Shown: one piece after another, positions 19,478 through 30,233 of the stretch
Numbering within the stretch: position 1 is the stretch's first letter
Layout of the letters: every line of letters begins with the position of its first letter
NCBI GenBank assembly: GCA_039810605.1
Contig: JBDHXH010000004.1
Span: 15,640-79,639 of the forward strand
DNA from: JAGPCH01 sp039810605
GTDB taxonomy: Bacteria; Bacteroidota; Ignavibacteria; Tepidaquicellales; Tepidaquicellaceae
Direction of reading: 5' to 3'
Length of the DNA: 64,000 nucleotides
Position numbers and translations under genes: made by a program
Notes under the pieces: model-generated
The model's database searches: none
What the model saw: the letters and a program-made list of their open reading frames with translations, nothing else
Told to the model about the DNA's origin: nothing

Positions 19478-20815
19478 CTACAATAAATTGCTTGCTAATT
19501 CTGCGAGTTCGGATCTTTCTCCTTTTAATAAATTCACATGAGCGTATAGTTTTTGTCCTTTGAAATGTTCAATCAGATATGAAAGGCCGTTAGACTGCGA
19601 GTCGAGATAGGGATGATCAATCTGATAAATGTCTCCCGTAAAGACAAGCTTCACGCCTTCACCCGCACGTGTAATAATAGTTTTCACTTCATGGGGAGTC
19701 AGATTCTGCGCTTCATCAACTATGAAAAAAATTCTTTGCAGGCTTCTTCCGCGAATATAGCTCAATGGCTCGATGACAAGTTTCTCATCCTTAATCATTT
19801 GATTGATCTGCTGATACTGTTTGTCGGTTTCGCTGTATTGATCCTGAATTACTTTAATATTATCCCAAACGGGCTGCATATAAGGAGCAAGTTTGTCCTC
19901 GATATCACCCGGAAGATAACCAATGTCTTTATTGCTTAGCGGTACAATAGGACGTGCAACGTAAATTTGTCTGAAGTTCCTCTTAACATGAAGAGCTGAT
20001 GCTATTGCAAGCAATGTCTTGCCCGTCCCTGCTTTTCCCGTCAGTGATACAAGAGGTATGTTATCATTCGTCAGCGCATCCACCGCAAAGGTTTGCTCTG
20101 CATTCCTTGACTTAATACCGTAAATGTCGTTCTTGTCAACTCTTCGCATCGCTTCCTTTATGGGATCATAGTGAGCTAATACCGAGCGAGATGTATTGCG
20201 AAGTATAAAAAATTTATTAGGCTGAATTTCTCCTTTAATTTTTTTCACAACATCTTTAAGCGGCACTTCATAAGGCGGCTGATAGAGCTTGACGAGGATA
20301 TCATCGCTGAAGTTTTCAATGATTTCCTTTCCGCTGTATAGTTCCTCGACATTGCTAATGCGGTCGGTGGTATAATCTTCCGCGGGAATTCCGAGTGCCT
20401 TTGCCTTCATGCGGAGATTTACATCTTTCGTAACAAGGATGATCGAACGCTTCTTGTCACTCTTCTGAACTTCAAGAGCGCTGCTTAATATTCTGTGGTC
20501 AGGTGTATCATCTTTAAAAATTTCTTTTATCTCGTCGCTAAGGCCGCGAGAAATTGCTATACGTACTTTGCCTCTGCCTTTGCCGAGTGAAACACCGCCG
20601 TTGAACAATGCAGAACCTGTCATTGTATCGAGTGTCCGCGCAAATTCGCGCGCATTCAGATTAATAACCTGACTACCCCGCTTGAAATGATCCAGCTCTT
20701 CAATCACGGTAAGAGGAATTACGATGTCGTTTTCTTTGAACTGAAGTATGCAGGATGAGTCGTGAAGAATTACGTTAGTATCGAGTATAAAAACTTTGGT
20801 GGATTTTTTTGCCAT
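19478..20815 (-). CDS. PIN domain-PhoH ATPase fusion protein (PhoH2/YlaK type)
   Basis: A 445-residue fusion. Residues 5-150 form a PIN ribonuclease domain with the acidic residues Asp12 (FILDTNV), Glu39-Glu40, Asp106 and Asp131. Residues about 235-445 form the PhoH ATPase with Walker A GKAGTGKT (260-267) and Walker B FIVDEAQN, then FTGDIYQID. PhoH2 proteins of this type have been reported to unwind and cut RNA in an ATP-dependent way; in B. subtilis the relative is YlaK. Here it is not paired with an antitoxin gene. Upstream 242 bases separate it from a divergent secreted-protein gene. Assignment to the family is firm, the physiological role is not. Confidence 0.93.
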   Translation of the reverse strand: MAKKSTKVFILDTNVILHDSSCILQFKENDIVIPLTVIEELDHFKRGSQVINLNAREFARTLDTMTGSALFNGGVSLGKGRGKVRIAISRGLSDEIKEIFKDDTPDHRILSSALEVQKSDKKRSIILVTKDVNLRMKAKALGIPAEDYTTDRISNVEELYSGKEIIENFSDDILVKLYQPPYEVPLKDVVKKIKGEIQPNKFFILRNTSRSVLAHYDPIKEAMRRVDKNDIYGIKSRNAEQTFAVDALTNDNIPLVSLTGKAGTGKTLLAIASALHVKRNFRQIYVARPIVPLSNKDIGYLPGDIEDKLAPYMQPVWDNIKVIQDQYSETDKQYQQINQMIKDEKLVIEPLSYIRGRSLQRIFFIVDEAQNLTPHEVKTIITRAGEGVKLVFTGDIYQIDHPYLDSQSNGLSYLIEHFKGQKLYAHVNLLKGERSELAELASNLL

Positions 20816-21057
20816 TTAATTGCGTTGATTAAAAATCTAGATTCGAAAGCGAGCTAATATAAATTTTATTATGATTATTTTAAATGAAGGAGTTTAGGGA
20901 AGCGAGACTAAGAAATTCACTTTTTATATTTTTATCGAAGTGGAAATGCGATTGACAACTTAGGTAAAAGTTTCAATAACGATAGAATCGTGGGCCGGAA
21001 TTAGTTAAGACAGACATTCATTGGAAAACCGTAGAAAATTTAAACAAGAAAAAGAAA

Positions 21058-22590
21058 ATGAATGTAAAATTCAAAATTTCCTCTGTTCCTGTTATTGCAA
21101 TCTTCATCGGCGCAGTTCTATACGGAATCGTTGATCAAAAGCATTCCGTAGAAAAAAACGTTTTTTATAATTTTTCGTCCGGCGCAAACGATACGTTCCG
21201 GATCGTTGCGGTTCATTCTCTTGGCAAAGTGCCGGTTAGCGCCGGAACTCCTGACACAATACAAGTCAGATGTTTTTCAAACGTGCCGGATACTCAACCT
21301 AAGAAAATCATTATACAGGTTTTCAACTATTCCGATTATCATTGTGATCCTGTTATCTACGGGGATACGTGCATAGATGGTGTTCCGAAGGATTCCCTAA
21401 ACGATGAGTTCATCCGAAACGGGATTTTTGATACAACAATTAATTACAAGATTGAAGAAACAGGTCTTAAAGAAAATGATCTGATTATTGTTTCGGCAAT
21501 TGTTGGTGACGGAGCAATACAGGATGCAAACCGGTTTAGTAAATGTTACAAAGTCACAAACGGAAAATGGACACACATTGACAGCTGCAAAGGCGACACA
21601 GCAGGCATGGGATTCGAAGGCTCCACCGGAAGCATTGTTGCAGCATTCAGAAATCGGAAACTACCTCCGCTGGTGTTAAAGTCAGCGGAGGTTACGTTCA
21701 TAGATTCTGTCGGCTCTCCTCAAAAACCGTATAGAATAGTTGTTTACAGAGGAGATTCCCAAGGCAAGCCTTCGGCAAATGAATGGCTATCGAATGTTTT
21801 TCAAACTCCCATAGGAAATGGTTTGCCTCAAAAAGTGAATCACTTGCTGACTTCAGTTCCCATCGTAACGGCAGGACAGAAATTTTTTGTGGGAGTAAGG
21901 CAGGAAAGCAATTCCAATATTCAGCTTGCTTTTCAAAACGAAGCTCCCGTCAGAAGGAATGCCTTCTTTTATAAGAAGCCGTTCACAGGGGTGACATGGT
22001 ATGATTTTTCCGACTCGCTTATAAATAAGATCCCGGATATAGGCGTTGATTATTACACGTTTCGGTTGAGTTTGTCGGCTTTGATAGAGGGATTTTACAA
22101 CGCGGCAAGTAACCAGTTAACAAAGGATACTTTGAGGCTATATGTAAGAAACCAGAACTCACCGTACAGTATTTTTGATTCAACAAAAGCTCTTTTAGGT
22201 GATCAGGGTAGCGCTGAGTTTTATTTTAGTTATTCCGGCAATTATTATCTTCACCTCAATCACCGAAACAGCGTAGAAACGTGGAGCAGCGCACCTGTAA
22301 ACATTTCCACAAACAGCTCCTATGATTTCTCATCGTCTTCATCACAGGCTTATGGCAGCAATCAGAAACTTCTCGATACATCACCTGTAAAATACGGAAT
22401 ATACAGCGGCGATGTTAATCGCGACGGTTGTGTGGACTTATCGGATATAACTGACGTTTTTACCGACGCTCAAAATTTTGCAACCGGTTACATTTTAACA
22501 GATTTAACGGGAGATGACTTCACAGATTTGGCGGATTTAGCAATTTGTTTTAACAATGCAGCAGACTTTGTATGTTCAATAACTCCGTGA
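21058..22590 (+). CDS. Exported protein with C-terminal beta-domain plus dockerin-like module
   Basis: A 510-residue protein of unknown function. Residues 1-25 are a signal peptide or signal anchor. Residues about 35-330 contain beta-rich sequence with no domain I recognise, including paired Cys residues. Residues about 344-510 form a module shared with the C-terminus of the 1,064-residue protein 4 kb downstream: a beta-sandwich ending SGNYYLHLNHRNSVETWS and an AYG motif, then two calcium-loop repeats, GDVNRDGCVDLSDI and TDLTGDDFTDLADL. The repeats resemble type I dockerin or EF-hand loops. It ends FVCSITP; no T9SS domain is present. Probably surface-exposed. The same module in two neighbours suggests a common anchoring or export route. 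Confidence 0.8.
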   Translation: MNVKFKISSVPVIAIFIGAVLYGIVDQKHSVEKNVFYNFSSGANDTFRIVAVHSLGKVPVSAGTPDTIQVRCFSNVPDTQPKKIIIQVFNYSDYHCDPVIYGDTCIDGVPKDSLNDEFIRNGIFDTTINYKIEETGLKENDLIIVSAIVGDGAIQDANRFSKCYKVTNGKWTHIDSCKGDTAGMGFEGSTGSIVAAFRNRKLPPLVLKSAEVTFIDSVGSPQKPYRIVVYRGDSQGKPSANEWLSNVFQTPIGNGLPQKVNHLLTSVPIVTAGQKFFVGVRQESNSNIQLAFQNEAPVRRNAFFYKKPFTGVTWYDFSDSLINKIPDIGVDYYTFRLSLSALIEGFYNAASNQLTKDTLRLYVRNQNSPYSIFDSTKALLGDQGSAEFYFSYSGNYYLHLNHRNSVETWSSAPVNISTNSSYDFSSSSSQAYGSNQKLLDTSPVKYGIYSGDVNRDGCVDLSDITDVFTDAQNFATGYILTDLTGDDFTDLADLAICFNNAADFVCSITP

Positions 22591-22609
22591 TCTAAAATTT
22601 GAGCGTAGG

Positions 22610-24070
22610 TCACATAATAAGCTCTTTTGCCTTATTGATCAGCCAGGTCTTGCTGACGAGCGCTTTTTCCTTTTCGATTTGATTTATGACGTAACCCGGA
22701 GATTCTTTACTCTGCCCGCATTTGATTCGCAATAAACCGGAATAGTGTTTCAGAAAAGCTCTGTAGATATCTTTGTATGAATTTGTAATTTCCTTAGTGT
22801 TAGAAAGAAAATGTCTGTATGTATCGACCATTGAGAATGCCTGCTCAAAGTAATTCAGTTCGTAATAAATGATCAGCATAAGATTTTTCAGATCCGATTT
22901 GAAAAGAAAAAATTCCTGATTAATCTTTGATAAATGCTCAAGCGCCGTTTCAAACTCTTTCTTAATGTAATACAGATAACCCAATGCATAACTGCTCATA
23001 TCATTTCTTACATCAGTTTTCAATTTATCAGTATATTTCGATACAAAGTATTCCAGAAAGACCGTGTCGGATTCCGTAACACAACTAAAGAAGATATTTC
23101 TGTAAGTCATAGTTTGCATGTATTCATCTTCGGAAAGTGAGTAAGCCTCGTGTTCAAGCATTTTCTTATAGACATCAAGGATTTCCCTTTTGAACTCCCT
23201 TTCAGGCTCTTCAAAATTGGCAATACAAAAATGAACCAGATTGTTGAACATTATGTGTTTTTCTTCACGCTCGAACTGTGGCATCATTTCATAAAGTAAG
23301 TCCCTGAACTTGTAATAGTAAAATTTGGCTTTGCGGTCTGAGTTTGCCTTAAGCCAGTAGTAATGAAGCAGGATAATGTCTTTATTCTTATGACCGGAAT
23401 CTTCGAGAGACTTTACAAGCTTCTCAAACCTGAAACTCTGAATGACATCTTCGACAAATTCTTTCTTAATATTTTTTCCGTATGTATTCATTGCGGGAAT
23501 AATTGAACCTACAATGTCTGTATAATCAATTATAAACTGCAGCGCGGATTCTTCAAAATAATTCTTCTTTGTCTCGATAAGATTCTCAAAATCATTCAGC
23601 TGCGTGTAATATATGCTCTTTAGAAAATTGAGCCTGCGAAATTTTGATATATAATCCCTCCCCGGGGAAAAGCCTCGCTTGATGTTTTTCTCTATGACTT
23701 TATTGATTCTGTTTGATTCTTCCAAAAGTCCTCTCTTCAGGAACGCCCGGCTGAGATTGATCAGATTCTCCGATTCATCAAGCAAATATGTTTCGAGCGC
23801 CAGGTATTGCTCGCATGATTTAGTTAGTTCGCTCATCAGATTGATCAGCTTTTTCTCATTATATCCCTCGCCCCCGAAGAGTTTTTCAAATATCCTCTCC
23901 TTGAGCAATTCATCAGAAGTGTAATCCGGGTGATGTTTGACCAAATGGCTGTACAAAGGGGCAATGTTCCTTGCGGAGTTATTAAATGGAGAACCGATAA
24001 ATCTTTCAAGACCCTTCAAGTCACTCCTGTCAAATGACCTCAGGATTTTAATTAATCTCGAACCTTTCAC
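22610..24070 (-). CDS. Conserved helical protein of unknown function
   Basis: A 486-residue soluble protein without signal peptide or membrane segment. The N-terminus, FDRSDLKGLERFIGSPFNN, follows a pattern (helix, then F-x-x-SPFFN) that I associate with uncharacterised long alpha-helical proteins in Bacteroidota. The rest is rich in Leu, Tyr, Lys and Glu and reads as TPR-like alternating helices (for example YALGYLYYIKKEFETALEHL). This suggests a scaffold for protein interaction. Start is GTG at 24070. It lies between, and opposite to, the two genes that share the dockerin-like module. No catalytic motif is visible; function not assigned. Confidence 0.8.
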   Translation of the reverse strand: MKGSRLIKILRSFDRSDLKGLERFIGSPFNNSARNIAPLYSHLVKHHPDYTSDELLKERIFEKLFGGEGYNEKKLINLMSELTKSCEQYLALETYLLDESENLINLSRAFLKRGLLEESNRINKVIEKNIKRGFSPGRDYISKFRRLNFLKSIYYTQLNDFENLIETKKNYFEESALQFIIDYTDIVGSIIPAMNTYGKNIKKEFVEDVIQSFRFEKLVKSLEDSGHKNKDIILLHYYWLKANSDRKAKFYYYKFRDLLYEMMPQFEREEKHIMFNNLVHFCIANFEEPEREFKREILDVYKKMLEHEAYSLSEDEYMQTMTYRNIFFSCVTESDTVFLEYFVSKYTDKLKTDVRNDMSSYALGYLYYIKKEFETALEHLSKINQEFFLFKSDLKNLMLIIYYELNYFEQAFSMVDTYRHFLSNTKEITNSYKDIYRAFLKHYSGLLRIKCGQSKESPGYVINQIEKEKALVSKTWLINKAKELIM

Positions 24071-24182
24071 TTAATAAATTAAGGATTTCAAATGAGAAAG
24101 AAAAACTTAAAATATTGCAAAATTATAGCAAAACTGATACGGTTGAAAATCTGATAATACATAAAGTGTGAGAATTTCTGAA

Positions 24183-24209
24183 AAAGTTTCTTTTTAGAAA
24201 AGAAACTTT
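24183..24209. repeat. 12-bp inverted repeat in divergent intergenic region
   Basis: Perfect 12-bp arms (AAAGTTTCTTTT and its complement) separated by TAG, located midway between the divergent starts at 24070 and 24258. It could be an operator or an RNA hairpin in the leader of the downstream gene. There is no GC-rich core, so a terminator is unlikely. Confidence 0.7.
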
Positions 24210-24257
24210 CCCTTTAAGTTTGAGCAAGTTCATTCATTAACTTTAAATTTAAATGAA

Positions 24258-27200
24258 ATGAAAAACGAAACAAACAAATCGAACCAAAGCTCAAAGCAAG
24301 AAAGCAAATGGAGCATCGTCAGAAGAATTCTTCCTTTTCTTTACTTAGCTTTCTATTTCAACGACGAAGTAGTTCCGTTTGATGTAGGCGACTGTGACAA
24401 AAGCTGCACAGACGTGAAGAATCAAAACGGCAAATTTTCTCAAATGTACTTGGATACAAAAATGAAAAACTCAAGAAGCAAGATCTCGAAAATTCTTATT
24501 GTCTTTATTCTTCCATTCATTCTTGGCGTGCTTAATGTCACGTCTTTGATCGCCGATCCGAGAATTGAGGAAACCTTTCTGTATCCGATCGGAACAAACA
24601 TTAACAACGCTTCAGGCTGGTACTACAGCAGCAGCGGCTATCCGATTTTCATAAATTCTCCAAGTCTGAATTTTCCCGGATATCCTTTTGCTGATTCGGG
24701 AAACGCTGCTGTATTGGATTCAACAGGGAATGATGCTTACCATCCATTTCCTTCAATCGGCACAACGAGAAGCGCTTACGCATCCTGTCTTGTAAGAATT
24801 GACTCGGCTCAAAGACCGGGAGATTTCTTTCTCGCTCTTTCAAGTAACTCAGGTTACCACGGAAAAGTACATGCAAGATATAAAAACGGTTCGCTAGAAT
24901 TCGGAATAACCAAATCGAACGCTTCGGATTCAAACTCAATGACATGGGCAGGAGGATATCAGCTTGGACAAACTTATTACTTAGTCCTGAAATACAAATT
25001 TAATTCAGGATCCTTTACCAATGATCAGCTCAGCTTATTTATTTATTCAGCAGATGTTCCCAATTATGAACCTCAATCTCCCACTATCGGTCCTCTAACA
25101 TTCACAACCTCGACGGATGCAAATACAATTTACAGGATCAATTTGGTTCAGGGTTCATCTCAGCGTGCGCCGAGATTAGCAATTGACGCAATTGTTATCG
25201 ATACTATGTGGGAATACAGAAGATGCATTTTCCCGGGCTGCAGCACCGACACACTGAATATCAGTACAGGATTTGATCATAATGTTAATACAACTTACCC
25301 TACCGGAAGTTATGATGCGTTCTGGGAATTGATTGAAACTCCTGTTCCCGGAAGCAATGTTCCAAGAGCTTCTTCGGTAATATCACCTTATTACGCATGG
25401 GATACGCAATCAGGCAGTGGGTGGATATCAGCCTATCCGACAAACAACTTCACAGTTAACAATCCTGATCCGCTTCCTTTTTATACTTATCAAACATGTT
25501 TTTGTATATGTGAAAACGGCACACAAGTAACTTTAGATATTAATGTATTGGCAGATGACGAATGCGATATTTATCTTGACAATACTTTCATTGGATTTGT
25601 TGGAAATGGACCCCAGGCATTCCAGCTTCCTCCTGATCATTTTCTTCAAGTGCTTACACTTAGCCAGGGTAACCATTGTCTTCAGATTCGGGCAAGAAAT
25701 ACCGGCGCTGTAGCAATGGGGGTAAATCTACTCGGAACAATAACGGGTGCTAATTTGCTAAATCATGCCTGTTGCAGTAACGGAAGCAAAATCACAGGAA
25801 TGAAATTTAACGACATGAATCAGAATGGCATAAAGGAAAGCAATGAACCGGGAATTCAGGGCTGGATAATTTTGCTTAACAACGGATCAAGTACAGTTAC
25901 TGATGCGCAGGGAAACTATACGTTTGCGAATCTTTTGCCGGGGAGCTATACTGTATCAGAATTATTGCTCCCCGGATGGAGTCAGACCTATCCTCCGTCA
26001 GGAACCTATAACATTCAGTTCGGTGCAAGCACGGTTGTTGGGAACATTGATTTTGGAAATTATCGGCAACCCGGATGTGAACCGGTATGCTATACTGATA
26101 CTTTAAATATTAGCACAGGATTTAATCACAAAACCGGTAGCCCTTATGCTAATCACAGTTATGACGGATATTGGGATCTTGTGGAATCTCCGTTGACAGG
26201 ATTGAAACTGCCAAGACCTGCAGCTACCTTTAATTTCCCCGGCTGGACAATGATGCAAGGGAGTAACTGGCTCAATCCTCTTCTGCTTGAAAATGCACCC
26301 GAGGGAGGCTATGCTAATAATCCTCATCCCGATACCACTTACACTTTCCAAACTTGTTTCTGTGTTTGTCAGGACAGTACGCCTGTTGCATTTGATTTCA
26401 GATACTTATTTGATGATTCCGCCTGGGTATGTGTGGACGGAGTCAGAATTCCATATTCAGGTCCGGGCGGCGGTTTTATTAATCCGCAGCATTATCAGTT
26501 TACGCAGGTACTTGATGCGGGTGAACATTGCATACAGCTCAAACTAAGGAATTTAGGCGGTTCCCCGCTTGGCGTAAATCTTAACGGATTTATAACTGGT
26601 CCGAACCTGATAAAGCAAGACTGCTGCGATAGTACCGGGTCGGTGATAGGTTTGAAATTTGAAGACAAAAATCAAAACGGAATCAGAGATGCCGGCGAAG
26701 GAGTCTTGTCAAATTGGAAAATCAAGTTGACTGCAGGAAGCAGCGTTCAGGAAACTACAACTGATGCTTATGGGTTTTATGTTTTCAATAATTTACCTAC
26801 AGGGGTAGTGGGAAGCGTAACAGAAATTTACAACCCAAAGGTCTGGTCAAAAAAATATCCGACAGGTTCAGGTTGGAATATATTCCTGACGGGTTCTGAA
26901 GTCGAAGGAAATTTGAATTTCGGAAATTACAACAAGTTGTCATTTGACGGAGTCGCCGAAGGAAATTTCAACTTGGAACTTGCTGTATGCTCTCTGACAG
27001 TAAGGCATTCTAATCCTCCGTATGAAATAGCCGGCACAACAGCATGCCGTTTGAATACTTCCGGTTGGTGGATTCCCGAATTTCCCGATACACTTCAATT
27101 TCAAGGCGGCAGTTATTATCTTGTTGTCAAAACTCCGAACACTCTAGAGACCTGGAGCGCAAATCCGGTTAACTTTGCAAATGACGTACACTATGACTTC

Positions 27201-27452
27201 ACTACTTCTTTGTCTATGGCATATGGAAACAATATGGTGATGGTCGGCGGCAAAGCTTGTTTCTTCAGCGGAGATGTAAATCAGGATGGAACAATAGATG
27301 TGTCCGATATTGCCCTGATTAATAACGACGTAATGAATTTTGTGACAGGCGATGTAGTGACAGATCTTAACAGGGATCAGGTAGTTGACGTGAGCGATGT
27401 CTTGCTTGCTTACAACAATGCTGCTAACTTTGTAAGTCTAATGACTCCTTAG
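24258..27452 (+). CDS. Large exported multidomain protein: SdrD B-like domains and dockerin-like C-terminal module
   Basis: A 1,064-residue surface protein. A signal-peptide-like segment begins at Met69 (KISKILIVFILPFILGV, ending LIA before DPRIEE); an ATG at 24462 would give a normal exported start. The 68 residues before it are unusual. Residues about 95-320 are a beta-sandwich module beginning EETFLYPIG. Then a unit is repeated twice: a Cys-rich beta-domain (DTLNISTGF... CFCxC) followed by an SdrD B-like/Cna-B domain with KFNDMNQNGIKESNEPG and KFEDKNQNGIRDAGEG. The last 170 residues match the module in the 510-residue protein, ending GDVNQDGTIDVSDI and two calcium loops. Likely adhesion or surface-layer protein. 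No enzyme motif. A strong terminator follows. Confidence 0.85.
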   Translation: MKNETNKSNQSSKQESKWSIVRRILPFLYLAFYFNDEVVPFDVGDCDKSCTDVKNQNGKFSQMYLDTKMKNSRSKISKILIVFILPFILGVLNVTSLIADPRIEETFLYPIGTNINNASGWYYSSSGYPIFINSPSLNFPGYPFADSGNAAVLDSTGNDAYHPFPSIGTTRSAYASCLVRIDSAQRPGDFFLALSSNSGYHGKVHARYKNGSLEFGITKSNASDSNSMTWAGGYQLGQTYYLVLKYKFNSGSFTNDQLSLFIYSADVPNYEPQSPTIGPLTFTTSTDANTIYRINLVQGSSQRAPRLAIDAIVIDTMWEYRRCIFPGCSTDTLNISTGFDHNVNTTYPTGSYDAFWELIETPVPGSNVPRASSVISPYYAWDTQSGSGWISAYPTNNFTVNNPDPLPFYTYQTCFCICENGTQVTLDINVLADDECDIYLDNTFIGFVGNGPQAFQLPPDHFLQVLTLSQGNHCLQIRARNTGAVAMGVNLLGTITGANLLNHACCSNGSKITGMKFNDMNQNGIKESNEPGIQGWIILLNNGSSTVTDAQGNYTFANLLPGSYTVSELLLPGWSQTYPPSGTYNIQFGASTVVGNIDFGNYRQPGCEPVCYTDTLNISTGFNHKTGSPYANHSYDGYWDLVESPLTGLKLPRPAATFNFPGWTMMQGSNWLNPLLLENAPEGGYANNPHPDTTYTFQTCFCVCQDSTPVAFDFRYLFDDSAWVCVDGVRIPYSGPGGGFINPQHYQFTQVLDAGEHCIQLKLRNLGGSPLGVNLNGFITGPNLIKQDCCDSTGSVIGLKFEDKNQNGIRDAGEGVLSNWKIKLTAGSSVQETTTDAYGFYVFNNLPTGVVGSVTEIYNPKVWSKKYPTGSGWNIFLTGSEVEGNLNFGNYNKLSFDGVAEGNFNLELAVCSLTVRHSNPPYEIAGTTACRLNTSGWWIPEFPDTLQFQGGSYYLVVKTPNTLETWSANPVNFANDVHYDFTTSLSMAYGNNMVMVGGKACFFSGDVNQDGTIDVSDIALINNDVMNFVTGDVVTDLNRDQVVDVSDVLLAYNNAANFVSLMTP

Positions 27453-27471
27453 ATTTGCTCTGATGTATTTT

Positions 27472-27507
27472 AAGGCAGGTTCATTCGTGAGCCTGCCTTT
27501 TCTTTAT
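27472..27507 (+). terminator. Intrinsic terminator with TTCG loop
   Basis: A 12-bp stem (AAGGCAGGTTCA paired with TGAGCCTGCCTT, one G-U pair) closed by a TTCG tetraloop, followed by TTTCTTTAT. It starts 20 bases after the stop of the 1,064-residue protein gene and should end its transcript. Confidence 0.88.
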
Positions 27508-27644
27508 AATGATTAATAGTGTTCCGTGAAGAAATTTCTTCCATTGCAAAGCTTAACCAATTTCGCAAATTTCCAAATGTTAATATTAATGAACCTTTTT
27601 GTGGTCATTGCGTTAATCACTATCACCAACATCAAATTTTGAAA

Positions 27645-28322
27645 ATGAAATATATACTTATTGTACTGGCAATTCTGTTATTCTCCGACTCCTTCTCCCA
27701 GACTGACGGCGTAAACAAGAATTCATCCCCGTTCAAAATCGCGCGGCTGAAGTATTCCGGCGGAGGCGACTGGTATAATGATCCCTCTGCTGAAGTCAAT
27801 ATGATGGATTATCTTAAGAAGAATACGACCATTGACGTTGATGAATCAAAATTCTATTCCGTTGATGTTTCTTCGGATGACATTTTCAATTATCCGTTCC
27901 TGCTCATTACCGGTCATGGCAATATTGAATTTTCGCAGGGGGAAATTGAACGGCTCCGAAAGTATTGCGAATCGGGAGGATTTCTTTATGCCGACGATGA
28001 TTATGGAATGGACGAGTCTTTTCGACGCGAAATAAAAAAGATCTTTCCCAATGATGAATTGAAAGAGCTCCCGTTCAATCATAAAATCTATCATTCTCAT
28101 TTTGACTTTCCAAACGGACTGCCTAAGATTCACGAACATGATCAGAAACCTCCGCAGGGATTCGGTATCTATAAAGACGGAAGACTTTGCGTATACTATA
28201 CTTATGAAACTAATATTTCAGACGGATGGGCAGATACTAAGGAACATCAGGACCCGCCGGAGAAAAGAGAAGAAGCATTTAAGATGGGAACAAATATTAT
28301 TGTGTACGCTTTGATGAATTGA
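27645..28322 (+). CDS. Exported DUF4159 domain protein
   Basis: A 225-residue protein with an N-terminal signal peptide (MKYILIVLAILLFSDSFSQ). The rest matches the DUF4159 pattern: FKIARLKYSGGGDWYNDPSAE, a conserved LLITGHGNIEFS, ESGGFLYADDDYG and the family-typical loop KIYHSHFDF, ending with a regular NIIVYALMN helix. The domain resembles class I amidotransferase-like Rossmann proteins, usually lacking a catalytic Cys, and it is often found near MoxR-type ATPase and VWA-domain genes; none of those is here. The ATG at 27645 is selected because it gives the signal peptide; a GTG 42 codons upstream overlaps the region just after the terminator. Function unknown. Confidence 0.85.
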   Translation: MKYILIVLAILLFSDSFSQTDGVNKNSSPFKIARLKYSGGGDWYNDPSAEVNMMDYLKKNTTIDVDESKFYSVDVSSDDIFNYPFLLITGHGNIEFSQGEIERLRKYCESGGFLYADDDYGMDESFRREIKKIFPNDELKELPFNHKIYHSHFDFPNGLPKIHEHDQKPPQGFGIYKDGRLCVYYTYETNISDGWADTKEHQDPPEKREEAFKMGTNIIVYALMN

Positions 28323-28374
28323 AATTCTGAAAGACGCAAATGAAGAAATGAAAGCTCACTTTCGGCTTACAAAC

Positions 28375-30042
<1,668 letters not shown>

Positions 30043-30233
30043 TTTAGCTCGTTAAAATAAATTATTATGAAAATAGGTCTGGATTAAAATTAATTTTGCA
30101 CCGGAAAATATTTGTTGTTAACAAATGATGTAACAAATTATTCATATTTAAAGCAGACATAAAGATATGATAGCAGGAACTTGAGAGAATACTGTTGTTT
30201 CATTTTTCAATACATGAATTCCAACAACAAAGA

